From the NCBI GenBank assembly GCA_022496205.1, contig WTXD01000038.1, positions 62,001 through 126,000 on the forward strand: a stretch of 64,000 nucleotides of DNA. The letters run 5' to 3'. Origin of the DNA: Gloeopeniophorella convolvens. Taxonomy: Eukaryota; Basidiomycota; Agaricomycetes; Russulales. The notes under the pieces were generated by a model. It was given only the letters and a program-made list of their open reading frames with translations, was not told the DNA's origin and ran no database searches. A program made the translations under genes and the position numbers. Positions 45,101 through 57,489 of this stretch are shown piece after piece. Positions within the stretch are counted from its first letter, which is position 1, and every line of letters begins with the position of its first letter.

Positions 45101-48100
45101 GCCGGCACGGTGGGCTCCCGTCACCTGCAGAGCGGTGCTTTCCTTTCGTAGCGTTGTGGTTGTACAACGCGCGGGCAGCATGTTCGAGTGCCAGGATTCA
45201 TCACATTCAAGATGCTGCCCTGCGCGCTTCGGGGCACCGCGCAACGTGTTTTTTTGGCTTTCTTGATTGGGACTGTGCGGGCACTTTCTTGTTGTACGTA
45301 CATGGTCCGTCCGCAGACAATGGACGATGATTAGGCTATGGACAATGTACGCGCGCGCGCCTACAGCCGCGGCGCTCGGCGAGCCTGGGTATGACGCACG
45401 CCGCGGCGCTGCCCCGTGATACCGGAGGACGTCCGGTATTCTTAGTATGAATGAACCCCGCCTTTGTTCGTGATTTGTCCCTTTGTTCGCGCGTGGACAT
45501 GCACAGAACAAAGTGTTATTTCGCTGCTAGTGCGTGTCAGAGATGGCTGCGCGTGTGCACGACGCACGCAGGACGAATACAAGGCGGTGGTGGCTCATCA
45601 TCTCCAGGCATCGCACCCTCGCCACAACTTCATCATCATACCTTGCGCGTCTGCTATTCCAATTGTCGAGGAAGCACGTGCATGTCCTGGCACTCCAAGC
45701 ATCGCCCATCACATATCAGATGCGCAGTACGTGCACTCCGCGACGACCACGTTGCGTTCGATGGACTGCCACAAGTGCTAGTGCCAGAGCGCCGCTGCGG
45801 GTGCCAAGACCTGCCGGGATTATCGCGAGCATCAGTATGCAGGCGCCGCCTCGTGCTCCGTTGTGGCTCGGTGCGCGCTTACTGTGCCCGGCGGTTCCAA
45901 AAGGGAAATTGGACTGCCACGACATCATCATCAGGCCTGGCACCCCGGCGGATGATCCGCGCCACGCTGCACGCACGCGCACGCATCCTCGCACGCCGAC
46001 CTTCCATTGTCCGTCACATATAGAGTACAAGCATTATAGGGTTGGGCAGACAGACGCGGCGGGCCTATCATGCATGTGCGGAGCTTATCAGTGGAATGCT
46101 GGGCAGTTGGGCGCCGGGCATCGTTGTGGATCCTTGGGGGCGCCGGGCGGGGCTCGTGTGTGCGCGGAGAAGCGATGGCGTTTGGCTCGGGTCGTGCAGC
46201 AGTGCGCCACCGACTCAAATCCAATGACGGGGAAGTCTGAATTGGAGCCACCTCGCGCATGTGTCGCCACCCTCGTTCGGATATGCGTCCGCACGCGCCA
46301 GGGTCCTGCCACCACCCCGCCCCACCGCTAGTACGCCTCCCCCACCCGGCAATGTACAAGGTTTTGCGGGGCGCAGCACGCGCGGCAGCTTGCGCGGTGG
46401 GCGGGGACCCGCGCCCTGGCGTGGTCGTGGCGTATCTAGATCGGCGAAGCCCTAAGCTGAGCGTGGCCCTCGGTGAGTCAGCCCGGGTTCAGACTCGTGC
46501 AGTCATGTGCCTGCCCTCTGCGCTTCTGCCGCTACGTCAGCGGATTCGCGGTCGAGGCCCGGCGGCATGCGTACACGCAGCGCTGTCAGCATGCATTGGA
46601 GGGGAGCAATCGCGTAACGGGCCTGGCCCACCGTCGTGCGCGCAGATGTGGCTTATCCCACAGCGGCGGGCGAGTTGACATACCCACGCTGTCCGCGGGA
46701 GGACCCTGCTTTGCGCCTGCGCGGCCTGAGGGTACGTGGATGGGCTGTACGGCGCAGATGTGCTCCCGGGCACGACCTGCCCTTCGCGAAAGGCTGATCG
46801 CGCCCTCGCCACGAACTTTGCGGACTTTGTGTCCTACTGTGTCCCCTCCGGCTGACGTTACTGGGCGTACCGGTGTACCGCCCTTCCCAGAGTGCGAGCT
46901 GGTGAGCATAGCGGGACAAGTGCGTCTTCTCTTCCATGATGCAGACGGCTTCGGAATCCGGCGCCCGCCTCAATCGAAGCCAAACGCGCGGCTGCGTGCC
47001 TGTTCTCTTCTGAGCTTATCTTTGAACGCTATCCTGTGCAGTGTGGCGTCAGGCTTGCGAAGCCAGCGATAGGGCGGGGTTGATGAGAAGTGGAACCTTG
47101 AACCTTCGCACGCTGAGGCGCACCTATGTGGCATCCGGCACGGGCTCGGCCTACCCGAGGCGCCAGGAGGCGTTAGGTCTGCGCCTGCTTTCATGCACAC
47201 GCACCAAGGAGGAAGTTACGCACGGGGGCAAGTGGGAAGGCACGATCCGGGGGAAGGCGAGAAATGCGGGGTGCTTCGTCCAGTTGAATGATGACGTGTG
47301 CGTTTGGCGAGGCTGAGGGGTTCGCTGATGCGTCAGCGCGACATTCAAGTGCGCGGCTAGCGCGGACAGGTGTTCGCACCAAATCACAGGCCGCATATCC
47401 CAGGACAAGATGTTGGAGCGCACCTGCCTTGTGTGCACCGTAACTTGGGCAAATTGCGCCCGCATCAGTGCACGTCATACAGAGATACCGAACAGCGGTG
47501 TGTTCCCTCCAACACGTGCCCTCCGCACCAGCGCGTCTTCCTGTTTCATCAACACCGTCTTGGTTAGGTCGTGACATGATACCTTCAATTCACTCACAGA
47601 TCACTCCACTGGCATCCACACAGACTTTCACCTGCCTGAGAGATAGTCCACTTCCCGGGCTCTGGACACCTGGCTGGTGCCGTCGAGCCACGAATAGTAC
47701 TGCCTGGATGAGATGCCGGTGGTGAGATGAGTTGGTTCCTTTCTTTATCCGCGGCCAACATGGTGTCATTGTGTCGATGAAGCCCGAGTTTCAGGGGACG
47801 AAGTGCGTGTATTCGAAATGATGGCAGACGGCGTCTCGGACAGGGCATCATTATATAATGCAGCGTACGTGTATGTATTGACCACGTGATGAGCACAACC
47901 AGGCGCGTGATCCTGCGAATATGTGGATGCAGGGGACGGCATGAGTTCAACGCAAGTTGTTGGGTTCCTTTGCGCCCACCATCGTGGAGGGCTCTGGGCA
48001 GCAAAGAAAACCAGGAGACACTCACCCCTCCAGCCACGAGGCGGCTCGATACCCACACCAACCTGATCTGATGGCGCTGTAACTTGCCTTCGCTGGCTGA

Positions 48101-49839
48101 GATCACTCGGACGTCTGCTGTCTTGATTTGCGCCCTCTTTACGTGACAAAGCTACGCTGCGTGTCCAATTCTGCTAGGGAGCACTTCTCATCTTCATGTC
48201 CCCGAATGAAAGAACCTCCGGTGGTACGTTGCGTGAACGAACGAGACAAGACGGGGCTAGCGCCAATCTGTTCAATCGGGGTTCCTGGGTCCTTGTTCAC
48301 AGCCAGGGCGGCTGCCCTTCTGCAAACGCACATTATGCAGTGCATCCATTCATCTCCGAAGCCTCATCTCCCACTTATCGCGATACAGAAGTGTCAACGC
48401 TGAGAGTTCTACTAGCAAGAGCTCAGATGGGCAACGAAGCAAGATGGGCCATCGATAGGCCTTGCTGGCTGTTCACATGTCCTACTCAGAGTTGAATAGC
48501 GCGCCGATATAGCCACTATACCCGGACGCGGCTCAGCTTCTGACCGGGCCACCGTGTCTAGCGCGTGCCTATTCGTGGCCTTGCCGTGTTTGCAACTATG
48601 TCACTGCTTCGCCCACTTCGGTGCAATTAGGCTCGATCTGTCGATGAGCTTGCGGCACCCCCGCGACCGTTCTTCTTCCGAGACAGACAGCCTCGCCCTT
48701 GCGTGTCCTAGTGTGCGGCGATTCGCGAAGTGACAAACCGCTCCTCACAGCATTTTCACGCGCGGCTTGCGGTGTTTACTTTTTTGGTCCTCGTGCAGAA
48801 GTTCGTTAATGATGGGTGAGCTGCGCCACTAACTTATTGGAGGATATATCTGACAAACTGTTCACGTCGCTGCGCAGCGATGCATCTATATTTGCACATT
48901 GGGTTCCACCCCAATGACGCCCTTCCTGAGGCTGTCGATTCTCTCCTCGTGGACGCCTCGTGACAAACTTTCGATTTGATGTATGCACATCTGGTGGTCA
49001 GTGCGCATTGACACGAATTTGTGTTATCTCCAAGTGCAACGATGGGATGTTTTGTTCGGATCTATCAGCCGAGTGTATGTATGTGCACGGGCCATCCTTT
49101 ACCTTAACGATAATCATAAAGCAGACTGAGCGCGGTATCATCTGACGAGGGTTGCCTGATATCAGAGGCCATTGGCTGATAACTTTCTTGCTCGAATGAT
49201 GCGGTAGGCTCGGGGTGATTTGCTCAAATTTGGTGAGTTGCACGGTTTCCGGCTGGCGACTCATGCCAGGAATTGACTATACCCAGGTGGCAGCTTGGAT
49301 CTCTAAGGCTTCATAGATCAATCGATGGCACTTATTGTAAATTGGAAACGCCGAAGCTGAGGGGAGACGCCGCCACCGGAAATTGATCGCTCATGATCAG
49401 GGGGAGCACAAAAGCGTCGTTAGGTGCGCGCGTCTATTAAGAGAGGCGGTCGCTTGGAGCGTGATTCACACGCCACCCTTTCTTGTTCTCGGACGACTCG
49501 CGATACTCGCTGTCATTCAACCCTTTCTCTTCTTGTCAACATTCTTCCGCCTATCGGATCTGGCGTAGCTTGCCTTGTTAGTATTGTTGGGTCTTGAGTG
49601 GGCAGTGTTCGAGGGAAGGCCTTGCGGTTAGGGCATGCTCGGGCCGGGTGACGGGCTACAAGGTGAGCGTGCCTGTCCGTGCAATCACTTAAAGACCCGT
49701 CTTGTCCTCAGTGATCAAACTCCCTTTCAGCCTCGCCCCCGCGCGTTTGGACCTAGTCGGTCCACGATCTTGACATTTCGACGCGCTTTCCCTTCCTCCA
49801 TACCCCGCAGATCGACGCCGCCCCAGAAAATCACGCGCA
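42134..49839. other. Gene-poor GC-rich stretch (42.1-49.8 kb)
   Basis: No gene is supported. ORFs up to 265 codons (for example 45534-46331 plus and 43039-43788 plus) overlap others on both strands, are rich in Arg/Pro/Ala/Cys and show no domain. A 9-bp perfect hairpin (GGATCGCTG/CAGCGATCC, 7-base loop) lies at 44052-44076. A degenerate repeat landscape or long UTRs/ncRNA are possible; the sequence alone does not show which. Confidence 0.45.
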
Positions 49840-51617
49840 ATGTCCCACGCTGCCATGCACGACGACGCGCATCACCATTATCGACATCTCCCAAATCATC
49901 GACATGCCATTCCTCCCCGACCCATTCTACACCGCCATGCAGCAGCCTCGCACCCAGGAGCACATTCAAGTCATCCCCAGAGTGCGCTTACGGCAACCTT
50001 CTTCCGTGACGTACATGCACTGATTTGGCGCCAGCTCATCACTCAGGTCGACCTCGCGTCTTGACAAGGCGAAACTCTGATTCCCAGAGGACAAATGATG
50101 GTCGATATGCAAACATAATTGACCAGATTTCACAAGCTCGAGAACGGATACGGAGTTACGAGCAGGGTCTTCAGCACGGGCCTCCACCACGTACGCCCCG
50201 GGCGCGCTCACACAGCGTCAGGATCAACACAGTGATCGGAGAGAATAACACTGTCAACCTTAATCTGCCATCATCAGACCCCACTCGCCCGCCGCAGCCC
50301 CAGCAAGTTCCGGAGACTGACTACTGGTCGCAAATTTACCAACGACCACCGCCCGCTCGGCCTAGGTCCCAGTCACCGAGCCCTGCCAATCGCGCCCAAA
50401 ATCAACCCCCTCCTGTACAGCCTGCCCAAACACGATCACCTGCCAATTCTGGTCCTGCATATCGACCTCCCGCCGACACAGCCCATCGCCAGCGGTCTCC
50501 TAATCCGGCCACACCGCATCGGCCACCAGAACCAACAATGAATCCTGAAGCGTACTTTCATCATACTCCTCATATGGCTCAATCCCAGCCCGGGGCGACG
50601 CCGTTTCACACAGGACAACCTCTGCCGGCGATGAACGGTTACCCTGCAGTGTTCGCCAGTCCCGCCTACTTCCCTCATCCACTCTACGGAGCTTCGCCAT
50701 TTGTCGCGCCAACGCCTCTGGTGCCCATTTCGGGGCTCGTCGCCACTCCTGCTGCCACGTCAGCAGCACTGCACTCCCCTTGGGCGCTCGGCCCACAGCA
50801 ATTACCAGCCACCTATACGCCTGCCCAACCGGCGCACACCCTGCCTCCCGACTCCTCCCCGGGCGGAATCATCCCATGGCAACCATATCCTTATCCTCAT
50901 CCTGCAATGTCTGCGCCGGCATTTTCGTCGATACCGGCCATGATGTCTCCGCACGTCTCCCTAACGCCGCTGACACCAGGGCAAAGTTTAGCCCTATCCG
51001 GCGGCTACCCGCCACCCGGAATGCAACCATCCTGGACGCCAATGGATTCGTGGCCTCCGTCGGAACGCTCCCTTCCGCTTCACCTCGCACCCTGGCTCGT
51101 GCCGAACCCCTTCAACGCGGACCGGCCACACGTGGTATGGGACATCTCGGAGCCGCCGTCGCAGGCGAAGCGCATCTCGGGCAAAGACGTCTTCGTGGAC
51201 ATGCACGATGCTTTCGAATCAAAGGCGACGGCGGTCTTTCCCGAGGCGGATGAAATCATCGTTGTATGCCACACTGGGCTCGCGCAGGACATGTGGCCAC
51301 CGATCCGCATCCGGAAGGACTGCGTCACGTCCGGAGACGTCTTTTGGGCTATCTACAACTTCTTCCAGACGACGGTCACGCGCACCGAGGTTGACCGCAT
51401 CGCTGCACACTCTGAGGATACGCTCAATCGGCTCCTCGATGCGTGCTACCGCCGTTGCAGGCGGGCGGGCGGTCTTGCAGATATCACGCGGCGGCAGGGT
51501 GTCAAGCGCATCGACTGCCTGGAGGGGCGTACGGCGTGGTGGGGGATGTGGGCCGTGTGGGCCCTCGACGGGACGTACAGCCTGCATCTCGGACTGACAC
51601 CGTCTGACCGCGCCTGA
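49840..51617 (+). CDS. DUF6699-type protein with long proline-rich N-terminus, 574 aa
   Basis: Exon 1 (49840-49981) starts MSHAAMHDDAHHHYRHLP. A 53-bp intron (49982-50034, GTGCGC...GCCAG) joins it in frame to exon 2 (50035-51617). Without this exon the long second frame has no ATG for over 150 codons, which supports the model. Residues 100-390 are rich in P, Q, S and H and probably disordered. The C-terminal domain reads RPHVVWDISEPPSQAKRISG, ADEIIVVCHTGLAQ, WPPIRIRKDCVTSGDVFWAI, GVKRIDCLEGRTAWWGMWAV. It resembles the DUF6699 domains of the genes at 41390 and 55009. Function is unknown. The start could be the second ATG. Confidence 0.72.
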
Positions 51618-54600
51618 CCTGCTCACACATGATTCACCTTTTGCTGCGCATGCATGTTGTCGCCTTTCTGGGGAGGCCCCTGTCGTTATTGAATGAATGA
51701 ACGCCACGAAATGCACGACTACTCGCTTGCCTGCCTGTCATCTTCATACACAGATACCACGCTCCCTGCCCTGGGTTATTTATTTGGGTTAATTGGGCAC
51801 GCATTCGCTCGTTATTGAATATGTATTCTCCGGAATAGAAGTGTATGTACCCCATGTGATTCCTAGATGTACCGCACGCTTGAGCGCTGAGTACCGAGTA
51901 TTGATATTGAGTCCTTGGGGACAGCTGGCATCCCTTTTACTTTGCCCGCCGCGCAAGTCTGCCACGAGCTCCACGAGTCTCGGCCTGCCTCGTCATCCGG
52001 TAGCTGCCGGCGCGGATTACGCAACCTCGAACGCAAACGCCCCGCTCTGAGGCGTGCCACCACCGCCGTTGCAGAACGGTAATCGCATATCTATCTGCTC
52101 GCGGCGTTCTGTCTGCTCTTGGTGAATCCGTTCCTCATGCATCCATGTTCAAGGCACTGGAAGGATTTGGGTCCAGTGGCGCCAGGACGGGCAGGCGTAT
52201 AGCAACGGGCTCGGCCCCTCCTCCCCGACGATCCTCAAGGGTTGACGACCGGGATGGCAGTCAAGTTATCTGTATCAGCAAGGCGTAGCTCCGCGACTAG
52301 ACCCGGGATGGCCCTCATTGGATCGATCCTTTCTTCGGGCACGGCCATCGCTTTGCTGGAGAAGGGCATCCGATGTTCGCAACGCACTCCCTGGCATCCA
52401 TTCGAAGACGGGAGAAGAGCTCGCTCATTCGACGCATGGTCAACCTCAAGTTCGGTGAATAGTGAAGGCGCTCACTGTAAGCCTCGAGGACGCGGACTAC
52501 GCCATTAAAGCCGTTCGCTTACCCTTGAGAATAGGAGTTCCTTATATTGTAAGTCTGCAGCTTCGTTCCTTACGCGAAGCATGCGGCCAGTCCCCGGATC
52601 TCATATAGAAATATGCACTCCAGGACCATCAATGACAATGCGTGGCGCAATGAACGTCAATCGCTTCCTTTGCGAAGCATGGTAGGGTTGAGGCGCAGGT
52701 GGGTGGCCCAGGATTTTCTCAGTCGTGCTAAGCTGCATTCGAGTTACTCCACATCCTCAAGGCCCTCGACAAGACGAGGGTTCTAGATCCCCCAGCCACA
52801 TCAACATCCGGCGGCGCATCGTGCCCGCCGCCGTCCGCGTCCAGCAGTACGATTACCTCTACAGTCACGTTCTCGGCTATCGCACCTTCTGAGTGTCGCC
52901 CTCGCACACGCACGACAGACCTACGATTACGCTTCTGGACCCTGACAGCCCGGGACTTTGTCTGCGGCCTCGCTGGGCCCTCCTTTCCTCGCGATCCGTT
53001 GCAAATCTCCGGCTGTGGGATCTGGATTTCATGTCGACTGGCTTCGGACACCGCTTGGCAGCGCGTTGGTAGCCGCAAGGTGACTTTCAATTGTAGCATG
53101 ACAATCAGCGTGTTCTTACTACAGGCCTACAGGAGACAACAGCTTTGCTGGCATATGACAAGAGGCTCCCCTGTTGAGCCGCCGCTTTGCGGTGCTGACG
53201 AATGGAAAGTAGGTCGCACTCTCTTCTCCATCACGCCGACTTCGATACTCACAGGGTCCACCCCCGAATCGGCATACTCCCCGCAGTCCGCGGCCATCAC
53301 TTCACCGACGCCTCATGCCGTACACTGCGAAGCGGCCGCCCAGCCCCACTGATACTGCCTTGCGGCTGGAAATGGTGTTTCCTGCTTCGAATGGGACGCG
53401 GCCGGGTCCCGGCGTGCGTTCGTTGCCTATGGCACCGGCACAGCTATGTACCCTGTAACACCAACGTCTCTGGCTCGCTACAAGGCCAGGTGTTTGCTCA
53501 AACACCCTTCAGTGCCACCGGTCACGGAGATGTCACCTAGATCGCAGTTACGCTGACCTGGCACACTCACTACGCTAGCCTATGACCACCGCGCAGACCG
53601 ACGCATTGCGTCTGCCTCTAGGGATGACGACGATAGTGATTCTAACCCGTCTCCAAGTCGTTATCGACGAATCCGCAATGGCGCTCTCAAGCCACTCGCA
53701 TCTATCTCTAGCAATGGAAATACTCCGCCGACGATCCGCGCCGGTGCTCCCTGCCTTCATGCATATAGTAGTACCTACACCCGTGATAGGGACCGAGGCG
53801 TGGTTGCGGACCTAGACCACTAGCCTGATGCAAGGCTCCTGAATACGAAGTGTACTTGCCCTTCATGCTCCCATAGGCCCTCGTGTGTTTCATTTCGACT
53901 CCTTCCGTACGGTGCTCTCAAGAGACCCCAGTGATGATGCGCAATGTGCGGACAGCGTTTCCAACCAGCAATCTAGAGCCTCCTTGGGCACGGATGTGGC
54001 GGAAGATCGACATGGACTACACCTATATTTGCTTTCCACCCCATTTTCAACCGATAAGAAGCCTCTGCCCTACGTCAACGCGTCATGCTGCAGTAGCACT
54101 TCTGCTGGCGAGCCAGTAGCGGCACTGCGAGGTCTACGTTCTACATCAGGGGAAGGGTCCTTTACGGCTTTGAGCAGTTCCAGACGTGTCTACCGGATGC
54201 TCTAAGTATGCAGCTATCATCGTGGTCGTCGGAAATGTTATTGAATTTAGGCGGAATTTTTGCTAGAAGTTTAGAACTGCGCAGCTCATCGCGGCGGGCG
54301 TCGGCGGCGGGGGAAGGATTTGTCAAGGGCGCGCCTGCCGACGCCACCATGGCCGGCGCGCCAGGCTCCCGACACCGCCACGCGCCGAACACGCTACAGA
54401 CACGCGTCCCTGGTCAACTTCCTACCCAAGAAGCCATCATCTTCTTCTCCTTCCCTTGTCAATCATCCTACGACATCTTACCTCAACATTACTACATACC
54501 AGGGCACTGCCTATCTTCGTTCTGTCCTTTTCATTCAATTTCCTTCTAAAGGACGATTCTGCCTTTCAACCGCGGGCTCTGCGGACTCATCGCTAAGCAG

Positions 54601-55008
54601 TCCAGATCTTGGCGCCCAAGCCTCGTTGCCGTTCATTTTTAGAGTGCCATTTGGCACACGAATTACCGCGTCGCTGAATGGCTGGCTATGAGGCACGATC
54701 GGGAATCCGGCTGTCTATGGTTCACGGACCCTTCATTTTCCTTTACGACATCACTTCAAAGCCCAGAACCCGAAGGTTGCACCCTCCTTCGTTCAGGTCG
54801 CGTCTGAGGCGATGACTGTCCCGTTTATAAGGAGCATCCGTCCGCGCTGCGACGTCACGGCGTCCCTTCTCGCCCAACTCTACCTCTCCATCTTGTCCTA
54901 CTTGTACTCAGCACTAGCCTGTTGCTCACGCCCGCACGCTGTACTATATCTCACGACAATCCACGAATCACCACACGCATTTTCACGTTCTTCACCACAC
55001 ATCCTATC
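51618..55008. other. No confident gene (51.6-55.0 kb)
   Basis: Only short overlapping ORFs with no recognised domain. The last few hundred bases are likely the promoter and 5' UTR of the gene at 55009. Confidence 0.4.
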
Positions 55009-56284
55009 ATGGCCGCCTACTTCCGCAGCTTGTTTGGCATTGGTCAATCCTCTGCTCCAGGGCATAGCAGCAGCAAACCGAAACCGCACCGCCGTACGCA
55101 GTCATCTCCAGCTCCTAACTACATCTACGCACCACCTCCGGGCACGACACCCTCTACATCCACCTCGCGGACGACGCGCTCCAAAGTTCAGCGTGCCAAC
55201 AGCTACACGACACCACCAACAATGGTGCCCTCACCACTTCGTTATCCGACCTATGACTCGCGTCATTCACACGAAACTAGCCGCCCACCTATCTATCGCG
55301 GCACGAGCTATAAGGTTCCCGATCAACATGGTGCGTACCCTTGACCCATATCAGCCAGTTCGAAGCTGACTGCGCCTGGCGGTAGCAGGGCGCTTCCCTC
55401 AATTCCCGCAAGGCGGGTACGTAACGCCCGGAAGCTCGCGATCAAACTCGAGTTCTTCGTTGTATCCTGGTCCCGTACACAGCACACATTCGGTGCCGTC
55501 TCCGCTGGTGACCAGTTTCCCTGGTTCGAAGGCACCAGAAAGCCGTCCTGTCCTCAAGCAGACCAATACTTGGCCGACTGGTGGGGTTCCGACGAGTGCA
55601 AGCGGGGCATCATCTACGTGTATGTCCTCTTCCCCTCGCTTGTGGGTTTGCCTCCTGATCTCTGCACCTACAGATGGCCCAACGCCGTCACCCACGCGGT
55701 CTCAAGCCCGCGCGCCGCGCCTGCATATGCACCCGTTGCTGTCCTACGCGCGCCTGCACCACGCACCCATCTCTTACGATATCGCCTTTACTCCCTCCGC
55801 GCGGACGGTGTTGGATCGGACAATACACGCACCCGTGCCAGCAGTCACCCTCGCACAGCCCGCTACGGAGCCCCCGACACCGGCGAGCTCGCGGCTGGTC
55901 TTACGCTCGCCGAAGCTGCCGTGGGTCGTAGTCATCGGCCCGATCGGCTCGACGCCGAGCTTCTTCATCGGCAAGGGGCGCAGCGCACGCAAGACGACGA
56001 CGACGACGGCGCTTACAAACCTCGACGTGCTCTATGCAGTGCACACAACCCTCATGACCCGTGTCACTCCTGAGGAGTGGGCATCTCTTGGAAACGGCTC
56101 TCGCGCGCAGCGTCGCGTCGCGGACGCATACGAGAAACGCTGCACGCGCATGGGTGGAGGTTGGGAGGGCGGCGTCCGCCGGCTCGACTGGCTCGGTTCC
56201 AAGAACCGCCTAGTTGGTGTCGAAATCGACAAAAGCAGTACTACCGGCGAAAACGTCGGCAAGCTGGTCTTCGGGAGGGAGTGA
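55009..56284 (+). CDS. DUF6699-type protein, three exons, 387 aa
   Basis: Exons are 55009-55330, 55389-55619 and 55674-56284, with introns of 58 and 54 bp (GTGCGT...GCAG; GTATGT...CTACAG), all in frame. The start is MAAYFRSLFGIGQSS. The first two exons encode a serine/threonine/proline-rich, probably disordered region. The C-terminal domain reads PKLPWVVVIGPIGSTPSFF, TALTNLDVLYAVHTTLMTRV, RAQRRVADAYEKRC, GVRRLDWLGSKNRLVG and ends VGKLVFGRE. It aligns by motif with the DUF6699 domains at 41390 and 49840, closest to the former. The second intron is a multiple of three, so retention would insert 18 residues without a stop. Function is unknown. Confidence 0.72.
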
Positions 56285-57489
56285 GCCTCTTGATATTACA
56301 CTCTACGCAGTCTACCCCCTACCATACCAGATCTCTTCTCGAGTTGGCTATCGCCACTGCCATCCTTTCCTGACGTCTATTGTTCTTATCATCTGATCTA
56401 GCTTTGTTACTCGCGGTTCTTGACCCAGGTTCGCATCTCTCAAACGTAGGGACAATCTCCCTCTGGTCTGTTCATCGCATTTGTACTATTGACACACTCA
56501 CGTTTCGTCGCTCTTATTCATGTTTTTCTGCGCTTTGGGTTCGTTGCTGTATAGTAGTCGCTGATCTTATGTCGTATGCACCCTATATGCAAGATCATGA
56601 TGCTTACCTCCGTTGCCGGCGTTCTAGACCGTTGGTGCTGCCGCAAATAGTCAGGAGCCGAGTTCACCGCGATTGGTGCGACATCGGAATGCAGCACTTG
56701 AGTGCATAGCTCCACAAATCTTCCGTATTGTTACGAATACCTGCGGGCCTTACATACAAGCCCACGAAGGCAATGCGGCATGAACTATGGCTATGGCACC
56801 GCGAGCGCTCCTACGCGCAGCACGCGCGCGGGGCAAGGTAGGCCCAGACCTCATGTCGGCGTGCCGATTTGGGGTGTGTGATCGCTGGCAAAACGCGAAG
56901 ACAGCCATGATCTGCGATTCGCTTGAATAGGGAAGTACGCCCGAGGAAGGAGGAGCTTCTCTGAGCCTACTACTACCCTCGAACGTGCTCCTGGTGGTCG
57001 AGCATCGACTCAGCGCTGACTATGACACATATTGCTAGTCACCGGAATACTAGGAATACCGTTTCAGTCTCACGACAGACTCAGGGTAAAACAAACTGAC
57101 CTAGGAATGGCCAGCGGACTTGCATAGACCATGTTGCAATGCATTGAATTGAATATACGGAGCCTGATGCTCGGCGCGAGAGCCTGAGGACGCGAGCCTG
57201 CGGACTCGCCGGCAGCGGGTCTCGATGGAATGAGGGACGTAAACACCATTACGGAGTCATCGCAGAAGCAGGGTGGTAAACAATCGCGGAGAGAGAGAAC
57301 TGGAAGTATGAGAGGGATCGGCGAAGGCGTTGCAGCACACTGTTCATAAGACAAGAAGTGGGATGGAGTATTAGTATCACTGGAGTGATGGAGAATTTCG
57401 TTCACTGCGGCGCATGAACAAGAAGAGCGGCGCCGGGAGCAAAGTAGCTACAACGTTTGCGCACGGCTCGGGAGGTGGGCGATAAAAGT
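56285..57489. other. No confident gene (56.3-57.5 kb)
   Basis: The 3' flanks of two convergent genes (plus gene ending at 56284, minus gene ending at 57490). No coding signal recognised. Confidence 0.45.

Noticed and set aside
45534..46331. 265-codon plus-strand ORF
   Set aside because: Low-complexity, overlapped by several similar ORFs, no recognised motif or plausible start context.
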